Source: Silurus meridionalis (lineage: Eukaryota > Chordata > Actinopteri > Siluriformes > Siluridae). From it: DNA of 64,000 bases. The notes beneath the pieces were generated by a model. The model saw nothing but the letters and a program-made list of their open reading frames with translations, searched no databases and was not told where the DNA came from. The first letter of the stretch is position 1. Each line of letters begins with the position of its first letter. Position numbers and translations under genes: made by a program. The stretch is taken from positions 11,472,846 to 11,536,845 of the forward strand of contig NC_060906.1 of NCBI RefSeq assembly GCF_014805685.1, written 5' to 3'. Positions 1-13,512 of this stretch are shown here, one piece after another.

Positions 1-132
1 GGTGTAACGGTACACAAACTATGTATTAAACTATTTTCCGCATGTGATTCGGGTTCGCATGTGCACCGAACCAAAAGCCCTGTATCGAAACAGTTCGTTA
101 TGAATATGTGTACTGTTACACCCCTAGTGGTC
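1..132. mobile_element. hAT-like miniature element, right part
   Basis: The left edge reads GGTGTAACGGTACAC and the segment closes near 115-128 with GTGTACTGTTACACCCCTA, an imperfect inverted repeat. Between them lies a GTGCACCGAACC-type core that I know from common teleost hAT-like non-autonomous elements. It is cut by the window edge, so its left terminus and target duplication cannot be seen. The family name comes from recall of the terminal sequence, not from a search. Confidence 0.55.
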
Positions 133-215
133 ACACCAAATATTGAATTAATATCAAGTCAGTAAAAATAAACTATTAATACTATTTTTTAAAGTATTCT
201 AAAAAAAAACATTTT
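126..215 (+). mobile_element. Tc1-like element, 3' tail fragment
   Basis: GGTCACACCAAATATTGA followed by an AT-rich stretch with AAAAATAAACTATTAA is the usual end of the teleost Tc1 transposase gene and the start of its 3' flank. The same tail, more diverged, follows the transposase remnant near 55.35 kb. It abuts the hAT-like element directly, so one element probably inserted into the other. No coding capacity remains. Confidence 0.5.
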
Positions 216-3200
216 TCTTAACACAGAACTATACCTTATGCAGTTTATCTTTATTGCATCTCAATGATAAATGTAAGCTAAATACTTGAAATACTGCTTC
301 TCTATTTTTTTTCTTTTGCCAGGACAAAGAAAAATACAGGGGACAATATATGAGATTAGATTCTAGTATCATATTTGCTGGAGCTTTTCCAAACTAAGTT
401 TTCAGACCAGCAAATTGAGACTTTATCACACCCTGTACAAGAGCTATGCACGCATAATATTACAAAGTCAGGTCACAGAGAAGGGAAAATCTTATCCATG
501 AGGGAGAGCCTTATCTATGGCTACATGACTGTTTTTGTCAGTCCAACTAATTGTATTTTGTATAACTGAGCAAAGAATCTTTTTTGAACAAAAGCATCCA
601 CTTCAATGATGTTATAAAGCAATTAATCCATGAATGAACCAATGAAGGAGCTGTGCCTTTTCCTGACACGGACACCCAAACATCTGGCACATAACAGTCA
701 TGGCAATTTGTAACTATTAGTATGGAAAAGTATATATTTTTAAACTCATCATTAATCACAGACAGTGTATAATTGTAAGAAAAGCCCTCCATTGCGTTAA
801 AATATTTTTATCATAATTTGCAAAAGAATGAATGGAGGGTTTTGGGGAAAAGTGTAAAGAATACAGTCCCAGTGTGTCAATAGACAGCATGATCAGCAGA
901 CCATTACTACACATGTGCCAGGATTTAAAATATAACTATATTTCAATGATAATAATAATAAGTTTTAAAACCCCAAACAAGCAAAGCTTTGCACAATCTT
1001 GCAATGTTTCTGAGATGCAAAAAAAAAAAGTTTAACTGTATTCCCAATATTAGAGTCAAAGTTTGTGTCAAAAATCACCAGTTTCTTTTTTTTGTTGTTT
1101 GTTTTGACTGAAACTCCAAAACATGAAAAATGTGATCAAATAACCATTTAAGCTTCCACCAGAAAACAATCCTTCATCTATTACATAATTCAGGGGTAAT
1201 GCATTTTACAAACAGTTTCCTGTCCAAAACAGATTAGGAACATGATAAATCACACCATAATTCAATAACAAGGGAACCTGGTTGATCAGAATGTCTTTTC
1301 TAGTTTAGGGATTTTACATGTATTAGTATTTTGTTTTGTTTTGTGTTTGTTTGTTTCTTTCCCATGCTGCTTGCTAGCCTACTGATCCAAAGCTTTGCTA
1401 GATCACTTCCTTCCACATAACTTTATAGTCTGGGAATTTCATGGCCATCTATTCACTTATAGAATTGGATTATCCCTCTAGTGAGCCTCAAAGGGAACTA
1501 CAAGCACAAAGTCTGGAGGCTGAGGGGAAATGAGGCGTACACACAGCCTTTATTTAAGGCAAACAAGAACTGGTGGCACAGCCTTTACATACTAAAGCAG
1601 GAGGGTGTATTTGTGTAGAACCTCTGTCTCTTATTATTAGCGGCACCGAATATGAATGACGACGTCTTTTTCTTTTAGAATACAAAAAGTAGCCTACGTC
1701 TTCAACGGTGTACTGCTTGTCCAATTAAAATGCCACAAGCATATATTGTCTCCCAGTTGCCAAAAGAGGCTAATGGTCAATACAATCATCTAATTAGTCA
1801 CGGGGCAGAACGAGGCAATGAATGAATTCTAGTAAGAGTAGCAAGAATGATAGAAATAGTCAAATAAATTGTAGTCACCCTGTCCAAAAAACAGTTTTGT
1901 CACAGAACATCTTGAACTTTTAAGGAACTTTTTTAAAGAAAAAACTGAATATCCATTGCACTTTGGAAGCTATAATAATGGAAATGTTCTTTTGAGATCA
2001 GAACTGGCTCAGGAACGTCTGCATTGTCAAAGGGTCTGAAATGAAATGGAAAAATTAATTAAAGGTCCATTTATTAATATAAAATGGGGTAAACTCTGTG
2101 CTACTTGTGGTTGAAGGCGGTGCATTGATGGAATGAAAGAATAATACATAGTCAGTCTAAACAATTCCTTCTCTTTTCTGTTCACTCTGTGACTCTATTG
2201 CGTGCACACACACACAGCGCGCACGCACACACACAGAAGAGAAGTGATTCCCTCATTAAGGGTATTGTCAGAATGCTGATGTAATGAAAGTTAATCTGCT
2301 GGTCTCTCCTTGGCTAAGAGGCCTTTGTGAGTGCGATTACTCTGCCCACCCCTTACACAGGTTCATTAAGTCATTAAATGCGTGTGTATTTAAGTGCTTG
2401 AATGCAGAGACAATGCACTTTGGCAGTAGATAACAAAAGGCAAGACGTTCTCAGCATGTGCTTTAGAGCACGTAGGCTAGGCTGAAAGGGAACACGAGAG
2501 GTTCATCGAAGTCTGCATAAGCGCCAAGTCCCTGAGTAAGGAAAATGCTGAGTTCATTGTCACATTATACGTGTGTGACGAATGCACTGCTTGGTTGAAG
2601 GAAATCGTGCAATAACAATGCACCGTCGAGATGAAATCAGAGAAATCAAATCATCCAAAATTACACCTTTAGCTTTAAAACATGGCTGCTACCCAGTTTA
2701 TTTTTTTTTCAAGACACTGCATTATATCTTTTTTTGCAATATTTAGAATCTCCCTTTGCACTGCACAGAGTATATGGGCCACAACATGATTAAGTTTTGC
2801 TTTGCCTGCTACAAACTTCTGGATCGTGATGGTTGCGATCTGATTAGCAGTTTGCATTTTCTGTGCATGTCCATATCTATTAGCCAATCATTCCTTACAA
2901 ATGAGCTTTTTGAAGCAAAATAATCACTGAACCAAAAGCTTACAATATCTATAAATAATAAGTCTAATATTATTTAATGTTTTTTTTTTTTTATTAAAAA
3001 GCTTATTCACAGTACAGCTCATTTGCAATTAGCAACACCCGCAAAACACCAGAAAAGACGACGCTTATGGAAAAGTGAAATAGTGGAATTTATGTTGACT
3101 CATGTCTACAGCAATAAACAACATTATTGGAGCAGTGATTGAATTGTGGTGACTTCATATGGTATTACAGAAGCTTGTACTGTATGTACGAACACTTTGG

Positions 3201-3399
3201 ATAGGAATGTGCAGAAAAAAGAGAACTTGTTTTCTCAAAAGGTTGTAATGGAAACTCAGATGTTCCTTCGTTCAAGTTTTATTAGGTGCAAATTGAAGAC
3301 TCCATTTATGACCCTACATTAATTCGGTGGATTTAGAGTGTGTGTAGTTGTTTCCGACTTTCATATGATGGAATTCTTTCATCTTCAGTAATCACTTCT

Positions 3400-3635
3400 C
3401 CTTGTCATGGTGGAAGTGGATCCAGAGCCTATTCCAGGAACTCTGCTGGTGAGACAGCAATTTACACTGGATACACACTATAGCGCCAGACCATTGCAGA
3501 GCACCATGCAGTCACAAATTTACACACACCAACCCACCTACTGGCATGTTTCAATGAGGTGGGGGAGAAAACACAGAGAATATGCATTTAAACTCCACAT
3601 GGACAGTAACCCAAGCTCAGGATTGAATTTTTGTG
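3400..3635. repeat. SINE-like dispersed repeat, diverged
   Basis: It carries the series CCTATTCCAGGAACTCT, a CCAGACCATTGCAGAGCACC-like block and an 'aaacACagagaa...aactccacatggacag' tail. This order is common to a dispersed teleost repeat. Related copies lie at about 10.68-10.91 kb and 36.23-36.43 kb. Assignment is by pattern memory. Confidence 0.45.
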
Positions 3636-5127
3636 TCGTGCCCAAAAAATGTAAATGAAATAAAAAAAAAAAAAAGATTATACTGTAGGTACTTAAACAT
3701 TCCTGAAGGTTTTTGTGGTATGCATATGCAACCAGGCCAAAATACCTGATTTGGCCTATTTACAATCTTGATATTATTGATGTAAAATACATAACCGCAT
3801 ATTTTTCTTAAAAGGATCAATCATGTAGAGCTTAGAAAGAAAAAAACGAAAGTATTTTGCATAGATCCTTCACGTGCCCCTTTAGTTGCTTCAGGTTTTT
3901 TTTTAATTCATTGATTGATTGATAGATTTTTTTATATTTTTTTTATTGATTTATTACAGTTATGTTATATAGCATTATTATTTATATTATTAATATTTAT
4001 TTCATTTCATTTGTGTGTTGGTTTGTTTGTTTATTTAAATCATTTATTCATTCTTTTTTTAGGATTACTTAATGAAACAAGTGAGAATTATTTCTCAAAG
4101 TAGTCTCACATGCCCCACTGGTTATTCAATGTGAGAAGAATGAATAAATAAATAACAAATCTATTGATATGTCAAAATTTGTTGGTATATTAAATATATT
4201 AAATCAAAATATAATATTGCTGAGTAAACATGAAACCCATTAAGCAGATTTATGTTCAATAATAAATGCATTTAACTTTGCCAAGCACTTATACTGGCAT
4301 GACTTAGCAAAAAAAAAAAAAGGAAAAGAAGCAAAATGGCAACTCAGCATTTTTTCAACAATTCTTTCATCGTGTTCATCATTTTTTGTTTTGTTTTGTT
4401 CCGTGTTAAATATTTAGATCGAAATGTCTTTTTAAGAGGGACTGTGCACTGAGATTAGGAAAGTGGATTTTTTCATCTGGTGTGTTAAATTTCTTTTCTT
4501 TCTCTCTCTGTTCACCTTTTGACAGCAGGCTTTGTGTGAAGACTGTGGGAAAGTTTCCTTTCCTGATGAGGTCATGCATCCAAACCCCTCTTTCACTTTC
4601 TCTGTTTCACACACACCCACAGGACTGGGATATGCCATGACCTGACAAAGAAGTGTGTGTGGGTGGATAGGGGGTGATTAACAGTTAATCAAGTATACAA
4701 GATCATAGCTGTTCAATGCATGTCGGTAAGTGTAAGGGGGGAAAAAATGAAGCTGGATTGGAAACGCTAGGAGCGATGTAACAATATCCAGTGCACTTTT
4801 ATTTTTTTTAAACATGGCACCTGATTTCCTTGACATGGCTTACTTTACAATTGTATATATGAAAAAGAAACGTGCACACTTAGACATGACAACGCACGTT
4901 CGAGAACACCAACCCCCATAGCTCACGTAGGCACAAGAAGTTAACATAGACCCCCCCAGACACACATTTACATATACATATACCAACCCCCCAACCTCAG
5001 ATTTCTAACCAGAACAAATTTCTATGTTCTAAAGCTAAACATACAGAGCCACCAACCCCCAAACATCACGTACATCACACATAACCCAAACACAATACTC
5101 ATGTTCAATACACAAATGATGGATAAC

Positions 5128-5128
<1 letters not shown>

Positions 5129-5220
<92 letters not shown>
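5129..5220. repeat. (TATC)n microsatellite
   Basis: About 90 bp of tandem TATC with one TC interruption near 5161. Similar tetranucleotide arrays occur at 29,307-29,366 and 32,171-32,267. Confidence 0.97.
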
Positions 5221-5684
5221 GAATGAAAACGTTTGAACAGTTTATTCAAAGTAACATAATCAAAAGAGTTTTTCATGATATTTAAAAGCTACTGAATACC
5301 GACTTCAAACTGACGTGGCATCAGTTAATATTTTAAAAGTATTTTTAACTCTTCATTGGGGTGCAAGTCATCACAATATTTGTATCATGTTTTATCATTC
5401 CAGCCTCACAAAACTAAACATCTCTCTGAGGCAATAACCCATTCCCTAATAACGTGCACACACACACACACACACACACAAAAACTTAGTCATTGCCATA
5501 GCTATATACATTCATTACACCTCAAACACTTCCATTCTTGATAGAAACACTTCATACATACAAGATCTAAAGCGTCAAACGGCCCAGATTATGAATCTTT
5601 AACTCTTAGTCCGGTCATGCTGTGACTTGAAAAGAGGTGACAAAGGCCATGAATAATCAAAACCAGAGAAAGGGACTCTGTGTG

Positions 5685-5691
<7 letters not shown>

Positions 5692-5733
<42 letters not shown>
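5692..5733. repeat. (GA)n microsatellite
   Basis: About 42 bp of uninterrupted GA dinucleotide. A (CA)n tract lies just to the left at 5,456-5,480 and an interrupted (TG)n tract to the right at about 5,849-5,880. Confidence 0.95.
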
Positions 5734-5736
<3 letters not shown>

Positions 5737-7303
5737 CACAGTCATATAATGTCTTTAATCACTGTTAATATTTCCATTTAAGTTAAAATTTTACTGTCTC
5801 CATTAAAAAGGTATAAAATTTGTATTTGAAATTGTATGTATTTGAAAGTGTGTGTGTGTGTGTGTGTTTTGTGTGTGTGTTATGATGTTTAATATATCTA
5901 ATATGATGTTTTAAACTTGCGGGGACATTTACCTGCTTTTAAATAAAAAAAAAAAAGCTAAAAGTTTACTCTACAAATCTTTTGGTCCTTAGCTTCAGAT
6001 TTAAGTGTTGCACAGTTCAATTTAGCTGCATTACTAATTATGCCAGTGGTGTGCCAAGGTGTGTGTTAACCGTTGCCACCTGCTGGTTTGGACTGAAACC
6101 AAATCAGTCTTCATATATTGTCACATGCCAGTAGATTGTCAAAATGGTTTTATTATTTAAGAATAAAGGATGCAGACATATTTATATATCATTTACAACA
6201 AATGGAGTATGAATGAAATGGAAGGAGAGGAAGATTTCAGTGGAAAGACATAAAAATGGGAAGTATGTGGAAAAAATATAGAATGTAGAAATGTTACACG
6301 AAGCATGTTATTTTATTTACAGACTAAATATACTGTAAATGATATATCGGATGCTGTTAAAAGTCAGCCATATTTACTTCTATTGCATATATAAATAGTA
6401 GATAGTAAGGAAAGGGAGGGGTAGGGGGTTGGGGAGATGGGGCTGGGCCTATTGAAGACTTATCCAGGCTGAAGAACTTATTAATAAGGTAAATGGTAAA
6501 AAAAATACTGAATTTCTTCATTAGATTCTTAGGTTTGCTGCACTGAAAAATATGCCGAAGCTATGCATAGAAAGTGATATATAATGAAAATCTGAAGCAC
6601 AGGAGCACTTTATATGACACATATATGAAAACTGCACTATAAGTCCTTAAATATAATGAAAGTACTGTATATCTGGTTATCTAGCAATGGATGCAGAAAA
6701 GGAAATATGAAATGAATGAACACAGATCATTATGCACTGCAATAAAAGGCTTAACGCTGAAAAGAAATGTGCATGTAATATCACTTATATGATGTATAGT
6801 ACAGCACAAGACTTACCGAGTTATTAAAAAAAAAAACAATTGAGTCAATACTCAATTAAAAAAAGCTGGGCAAATCATAAATCTATTGATTTAGTGATAT
6901 AATTCCAACCATCACTAGAGTTTCTGTGAACAAATTACAGGATAATCATGCACTGATAAATATAAAAGAAGCATACACAAAATATGAGCAGTGATGTAAA
7001 TGATGCATATATTTACCAATAGAATATGCTAGACTGTCACTAATTATTACAATCACAATTTAAATAGGTGACTTTTAATAAATCATTTATGGCAGTAAGA
7101 GAGACGCTTTGAAAAATTGTCCAGTTTCAATCAGTTTCTTCCATTTTCAACTGATATGACTAAAAAAAATCGGACTCATTTTGCAGCCTAAATGATCTTT
7201 AAAAATGTGTATTTAGTTTAAATGATGTATGGTATCTTTGGTTATACAAAAATAGTGATTCAATTGCAGTTATTAGATTTGTTTAGTTGAATAAGCAGTG
7301 TGG

Positions 7304-7309
7304 TTTATT
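7304..7309 (-). terminator. Candidate tns3 polyadenylation signal
   Basis: AATAAA on the minus strand, about 460 nt downstream of the tns3 stop codon. The intervening sequence has no recognisable coding and would be the 3' UTR. An ATTAAA nearer the stop, around 7,621-7,627, is an alternative. Transcript evidence is lacking. Confidence 0.3.
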
Positions 7310-7769
7310 CAGTTTGATGATGTGAAAGCCCAGAGAAGATAAAAAAAAAACGGTGGCAAGAAATGTTTTATAAAGGGTTTTCGAATTGAAACCGAGATCT
7401 CGCACAACTTGCAGACTCCGAACAGTGCAGACTGTAACTCTGGTATGCAGATCACATGGTGCTTCTTCTTTGCGGACCGACACAGCCGGCAATTTAAAGT
7501 TATTTGAAGCTGAGATGATGGGACTCCCTCTATTGGAGGATCTGTGCAAAAGGCCCAAAGCCTGAGGTCTGTTTGCTCATTTAAAAAATGTGTTACACCA
7601 AACAAAAGACATTCCATCGTCTTTAATAGTCTATTTTTATATTCTTATAGTAGGCAGTAGTTTTGATGTCCTCTATGCAGGCACAAAATGTTTTTTGTTA
7701 GTGCCACGTCCGTATGTCCACTTAAATCCCGAATAGAGTAGGAAGATTTGCTGAAAAAAACATTCGACT

Positions 7770-9352
7770 TCATTTGGCCTTCTGGGAGCCGATCATCACC
7801 TTGGAGACGAAGTTGACGATAGCGCTGGCCGGCTGCTCAGGGTCATGCTCTGCAAAAAGGTGACACACGTTCCCCGTGCTGCTCCCACTCTTCCTGGCGA
7901 CAAAGCCAAAAATCCTGTGCGGGCACATATATGTATTCAACTTTATTATTTCGATGTATTTATTCATTATAACATGACCAAAAAAGAAAAAATGTATTTG
8001 AAAAAAAGAAGAGAAAGGCTTACTTTGCATTTAAACAGCCATCTCTTTTCCATCTGCAAATAAAAGAATTAGTGAGCCTTGCTGGAATACGCACTGGGTA
8101 TGATATAGATATAAATGGAGTTGTAGATGTAAGTGTGTGTGTGTGAGTATTTACCTTCTGTCTTGAGGGTCCAGGGCACAGAATATGACTGTGTTGACTG
8201 GGTAATGTCTTCTAAAGAACAATCTGGAAGCACAAGATATTTTTAACTGAAACTGTGATTTCTGAATAATGGTGTAAGGGATAAAAAAAAAAGTGTGTAT
8301 GTATGTGTGTATGTATGTATGAGTGTGTGTGAGGCTTACTTCCTCTGGTTATCTGTAAGCGTGATGCCCTGTGCAGACACTTTGAAGTGGACGATAGTGG
8401 AGGTAGCTGGAGGATCCTGACTAAAAATGACTGTGGTGGCCTTTTGTACTGCCTGTACACCTGTCAGAGACTCCAGCTCCACACTGCCCAGGAACCACAC
8501 ATTACATGCTGAAACACACAAACGTGCACGGTTGGGATCTGCTTCGTCACATGTTTAGAATTTAAGGTAAAACAGAAAGACACTGGACGGATACATTTTT
8601 TTATTAAATAGAATAAATTAAATCGAAAGTGTTGCCTAAAAGAAAAGTTTTCCTGCAAGTTCTCCTGCCATTATCCAGCACTCTTGTTTACCTTCAGCAT
8701 TACACCATATGTGTTTAAAATTGTTTTTTCATGTCTAATAACTGCTTGTAGTGCCAACTTCTAAATCCAAGAATCATCTCAAGCCTTTTAAAGCCTGGTG
8801 AGCCCAGTGTAACAACAGATAAACAACTCATGACTATTGACCAGATATGTAAATGGAGCTTTGCTTTGTTGTTTGCTGGTGATTTAAATGGCCTCTTTCT
8901 GTAAATATAGATGGTACTTGGCCTGCACAGTCATCATGTACATAAAGAACATATAATTTCAACCATTTGATGAGATGAGAATACTGCAGTCAGCCAATTT
9001 CATCCCTTGAGGTTAATACGATCTAAAATGTTTTTTACTTTGTACATTTATTATAGAAACAATGTATAATTAAATATAAAGCCAGTCTACTGAAGGTAGT
9101 GAATGAGTGCGTGACTCTACGAAAATTCAGCATAGAATCATCTACAAAATACTGACTCTCCATTTAATCAGTAAAGAAAAGTGTTGTGGTGTTCAAAGGC
9201 ATGTGGGCTGCTGACAATTAATCGAGACACACATATGCATAGTGGACTTTATAGCTTCATAAAAGCTTACAAACCTGCCCCTTGTTTCAGTAACTCAGTG
9301 GCGGAGTTTGTAGAAGTCTGTCCTTGGGACTCGTTCAACTCCTCCAGAGGGT
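7770..9352 (-). CDS. tns3: tns3 C-terminal PTB domain exons
   Basis: Five exons (9275-9352, 8340-8508, 8155-8223, 8024-8053, 7770-7914) encode the C-terminal phosphotyrosine-binding-like domain, which in tensins binds NPxY motifs of integrin beta tails. Landmarks are [61 protein letters not shown] and [19 protein letters not shown]. The TGA is at 7770-7772. One exon is only 30 nt. Phases chain exactly, with no stops or frameshifts. Confidence 0.96.
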
Positions 9353-10528
9353 CTGTTAGCAAGAAAGGGGCAGGGACATTGAGAGGGAGTTGCATTTATA
9401 ATGTGAAGCTTAAAAATGCACAGAATATGTTATGGATAGACACACACACATACACACACACACACTTATATATAAACAGACTAAGTACCTCTGTCTGGGA
9501 TGATGAGTTTACAGGGCAAGGCCAATGGCGTGGTGGAATGTTGGCACACGAGAGCTGTCAAGCTTCCTAAAAACAATATAAACAACATTTAAAAATAACA
9601 CATTAATCAGCTCAAAATCGAAACCAGTTAGACAGAAAGGCATTCTCTAATGATGATGGTGATGATGATGATGATGATGCATGATTTATTTAAAAATAAA
9701 CCCCTGCAGAATTTGGCCACTAGAGGGAACTGATGGTGAACGGAGAATTATAAAAAACTCTTGCGTTTTCAACTAAACAGATTCACCAGGTGAACAGACG
9801 TACACACGCACACACATTACCGAAGTAGGGTTCGTTTGGGCAGCCCTTGAGCCTGACCCCTTTCTGTGTGCACTCGATCAGGAAATGCCGTACCAGCTCA
9901 CTTGTCAGATCCCCCACTGCGCACAAACACAGGATTTGCCATTAATTGCATACAGTAAATTTTTCAGAAAATTTAATTTTTATCTCATACAACTGAGCAT
10001 CTATGGGGTTAAGGGGCCTTGTTCAGAGGCACAGAAGTGGAAGCTTGGTGTGGCTGGGATTTGAACTCATGACCTTCGGATCCAAAGCAACTACCCACAA
10101 ACTAATGCTGGAGAGAAACTTGGATGACATAGATTCATGTATGCATAAGTGTTAAAAATAGGCTCAATAATTTCAACGATCATGGTCTAATATCTGTTTT
10201 GGCTAGTACACGCCACGTACAGGCATGTTGCTGAATAGAATATGACACATGAATGTACACGTAGAGTATGTGATATTGAATTGCAGCTTGTGTGACATAT
10301 CTGAGCTTCTTTGCTAGCGATGACGGCTGAAATATCGCAAATATTTTCCAAATTGCATTTTTATTTATCCTGACAATTTTAATGAGGGTAACATTGTAAC
10401 TTTCTATATCACATGTAATTATTAAACTATATTAAATTAACACCTAGTAATTATGACCCGGAACATGGATATAGATTTTTTTTTTTTACATGTGAATCAG
10501 GATGCAGGGTGTGCATATATTTTTTATT

Positions 10529-10564
<36 letters not shown>

Positions 10565-13425
10565 TGTGTGTGTGTGTGTGTCACATATGGTTTATAAAGT
10601 TGCTTTGACATATAAGCATAACACCTTCTGGCAACAAACAAAAGCAGATTTGGCTTAATTCCTGCTTCAAATTTCAATAGCGCTTATCCTTATATAACGC
10701 AAGGAAAAGGACATCCTGAATGGGGTGCTGACATATAACGAGACACAATCACGATACAGAGAATTTAGAAATGCCAATCATCTAAAATTAAGAGTTTGGA
10801 CTGGAAGAGGAAACCCCCATGGGGAGAACATGTAGAATCTGAGCACAAAGAATGAAGGACTCAACCTCAAAACCCGAGGTTTGAGACACATGGCTAACAA
10901 CAAAGCAATGCTCCTGAAGTTTAAATGCCACTATAAAGCCAGACTATGTGTGAATAAGATGCCGTGTTCTCAGCCATCTCACCTTTCTTGCTTTGCTGCA
11001 GGATGGAAGGTGGGGGTGTGGCCACCTTCATGGCTAATCCGTACGCTCCCCTGAACGAGTGACTGTCTCTGACAATGAAGGCGCCCGGCTCTTTATCTTT
11101 CAGTATCGCTATGGCTACAGCACATCAAGAGACACGGTACAAAACGATTGTAATTGTTAGGCAAAACTGTCAAAAAACGAGACATTGACATTGAAATTGA
11201 AATCATGATTGATGCTCACCCTGCTCTCTGGAGATGTCCGGCTTGTACCAAAATTTTGACGTGTCTTGAACAAATTTCACGTTGTCAACTTTACTGGAAA
11301 ATGAATCTGTTCAATATGGAAAACAAGATGATTCACATTTCAGGTTTGTTGAACAGGATTTGATCCAGATATCTTTATTGACATTTGCAACAAATGGTTA
11401 GAGAATATAAAAAAATAATAATAACATGACCTGAAGATGATTTCTATTCTATTTCAGGTTGGTCAGAAATCACATAATGGGTCATGGTTTACCTGGACTA
11501 GGAGAAGATGCTATTGGTGACCCATTGTTATTGAGACCACCACTTGGGCTGAATGGAAAGTTCAGGGATAGCTCTAATCCATCCATCCCTCTCCTCTTCT
11601 GAGGTAGCAGTGGTGGCTGTGCTCCATTGAAGCCCAGAGTCTCCAGGCCCTCCATTGCTTCCAGTAGACTAAGCTCTAAGTTCCCTACGTCGAGACTGGG
11701 TGGCAGGGCACGAGGGGAGCTCTGGGAGTTGGGAGTGGAAAGCGAGTGTGGAGGTGAAGGTTGGGGTGTGTAGAAGCTCAGGGGGGTGTTTGAACCACTA
11801 TCCAACCATGAATGAGCTGGAACAGGGCTGGATAAACAGGAAGGTATAGAGAATTTAAGAATAGAGATTAGCTCAGTATTAGCTGAGTCCAAACTCACAA
11901 TCAAGTTCAGTATTACAGACATACAGATGTTTAAATAGATTTCTATAAATCTCTGACCTGAACTAGGCCAGAATTACACTCCAAGAAAATATTCTGACCA
12001 ATCCGATTTGAGAATTTAACAACACTGTGATCTGAATGCTTTTCTTTTGCTGGGCCATAAAAAAAAATGTAATTTATAATTTAACACTTAATTATCACAA
12101 TTGTGTTTTTAGTTGGAAATATTACACATATTTTTTCATTAATGTGATTATAACATAATTCATGTTTTTTTTCTCTCCACAAAGCAGAGGTTTGGCTGCA
12201 AAGTGGAATCAGGTTTGGCTCCTGCTTGGTTGGAATAAATGCCACTTTGTGAAAACGTTTGAAAGATTGAAGGCTCCTGACTCTTTTTTTTTCTTCTCTT
12301 TCATCTTCCTTGTGTTCTTTATCTCCAATGCCAACGAGTTTCTTTTCCAAGATTCGCAATAAATGAATTGTGAGAAACAATACAAGGGCAGAAGGTTTGA
12401 GTTACCGTACCGGTCAATGTTAGGGAGTGGACTTGAGGTGCTCACTGAGCGCATGGAGCCAAAGCCTCTCTGGCAGGGGGAAGGCCTAGACGTTAATTCC
12501 GAGTGAAAAATGTCTCCGTCTGATGACATGGAAGAGTGTGTCATATTATCCGTATATCCACGCGATTCTGTCAGACAAACAAAACAAAACACAATCTTAA
12601 TGCAGTAAATTACTCCAATAGCTTTTATTAGTCGCTTTATATGTCGTTTTCTCTGTATAGTATAGTGATATTTCCAAAAACCATGAACCCGAATGGATCT
12701 TTTTTTGTTTGTTTTACAAATAATTTGCATACACTTTTAGCCCTATTATATATGATTAGTTAAGAAAAAACTGAACAAATAATCAAAAGACTGCATGTGA
12801 TCAAACGTGTGTGTCCTTTGAGTGGCTTTAGTGGCTGGTGGTCTGCACACACACACATACACCCACAACCCCTCCAACACACCCAGACACACATTCCTAA
12901 CATTGTGCACATAACACAACACAGAGCAGGCGTCTTATAACAGATTCACTCCGCCACGAGCATTTCCAAAATCAAACCCGAACCACACATATCAGAAGCA
13001 ACGTAAATTGTCATTGAATTCTAAACGTGTCCTTGTTCAGAAATTAAGTTCATCTGTACATTAATAGTTTTCTTGTTTTTTCTTTTAATGAATTATAAGG
13101 CATGTATCATGGTGATGAAGTCAACAACAAAGAACACAATCCATGTAGTATACTATACCTAATATACAATTATTACATACACAATAAACAGTATTTTATA
13201 GGGCTGTCAAAATGAACACGTTATTATAGCGTTAACACAAATAAATTTTAACAGCACATGACCATTTTTATAAAAAATATACATAAATAAATATAAAATC
13301 AAAGCACCAAAATCCGCCATGGTACTCAGATCTGCCAATTAAAACCGTCTGTGTGGAAACATAGCTATGTATGTGTTCAATATAGTCAGCGTTTTCATTC
13401 AATATATTCAGAATTCATTCAATAT

Positions 13426-13512
<87 letters not shown>

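Larger units (their letters stand above)
216..7303. other. Gene-free flank downstream of tns3
   Basis: No open frame here has exon-like structure or recognisable homology. The stretch is AT-rich and holds a SINE-like fragment near 3.4 kb and tetranucleotide and dinucleotide tracts near 5.1-5.9 kb. Short frames at 375, 832, 3407, 3915 and 5356 are low-complexity or repeat-derived. Confidence 0.6.

Noticed and set aside
7283..7617. Overlapping minus-strand frames of 91 and 102 residues just beyond the tns3 stop
   Set aside because: They lie in the probable 3' UTR, overlap each other and match nothing I know.
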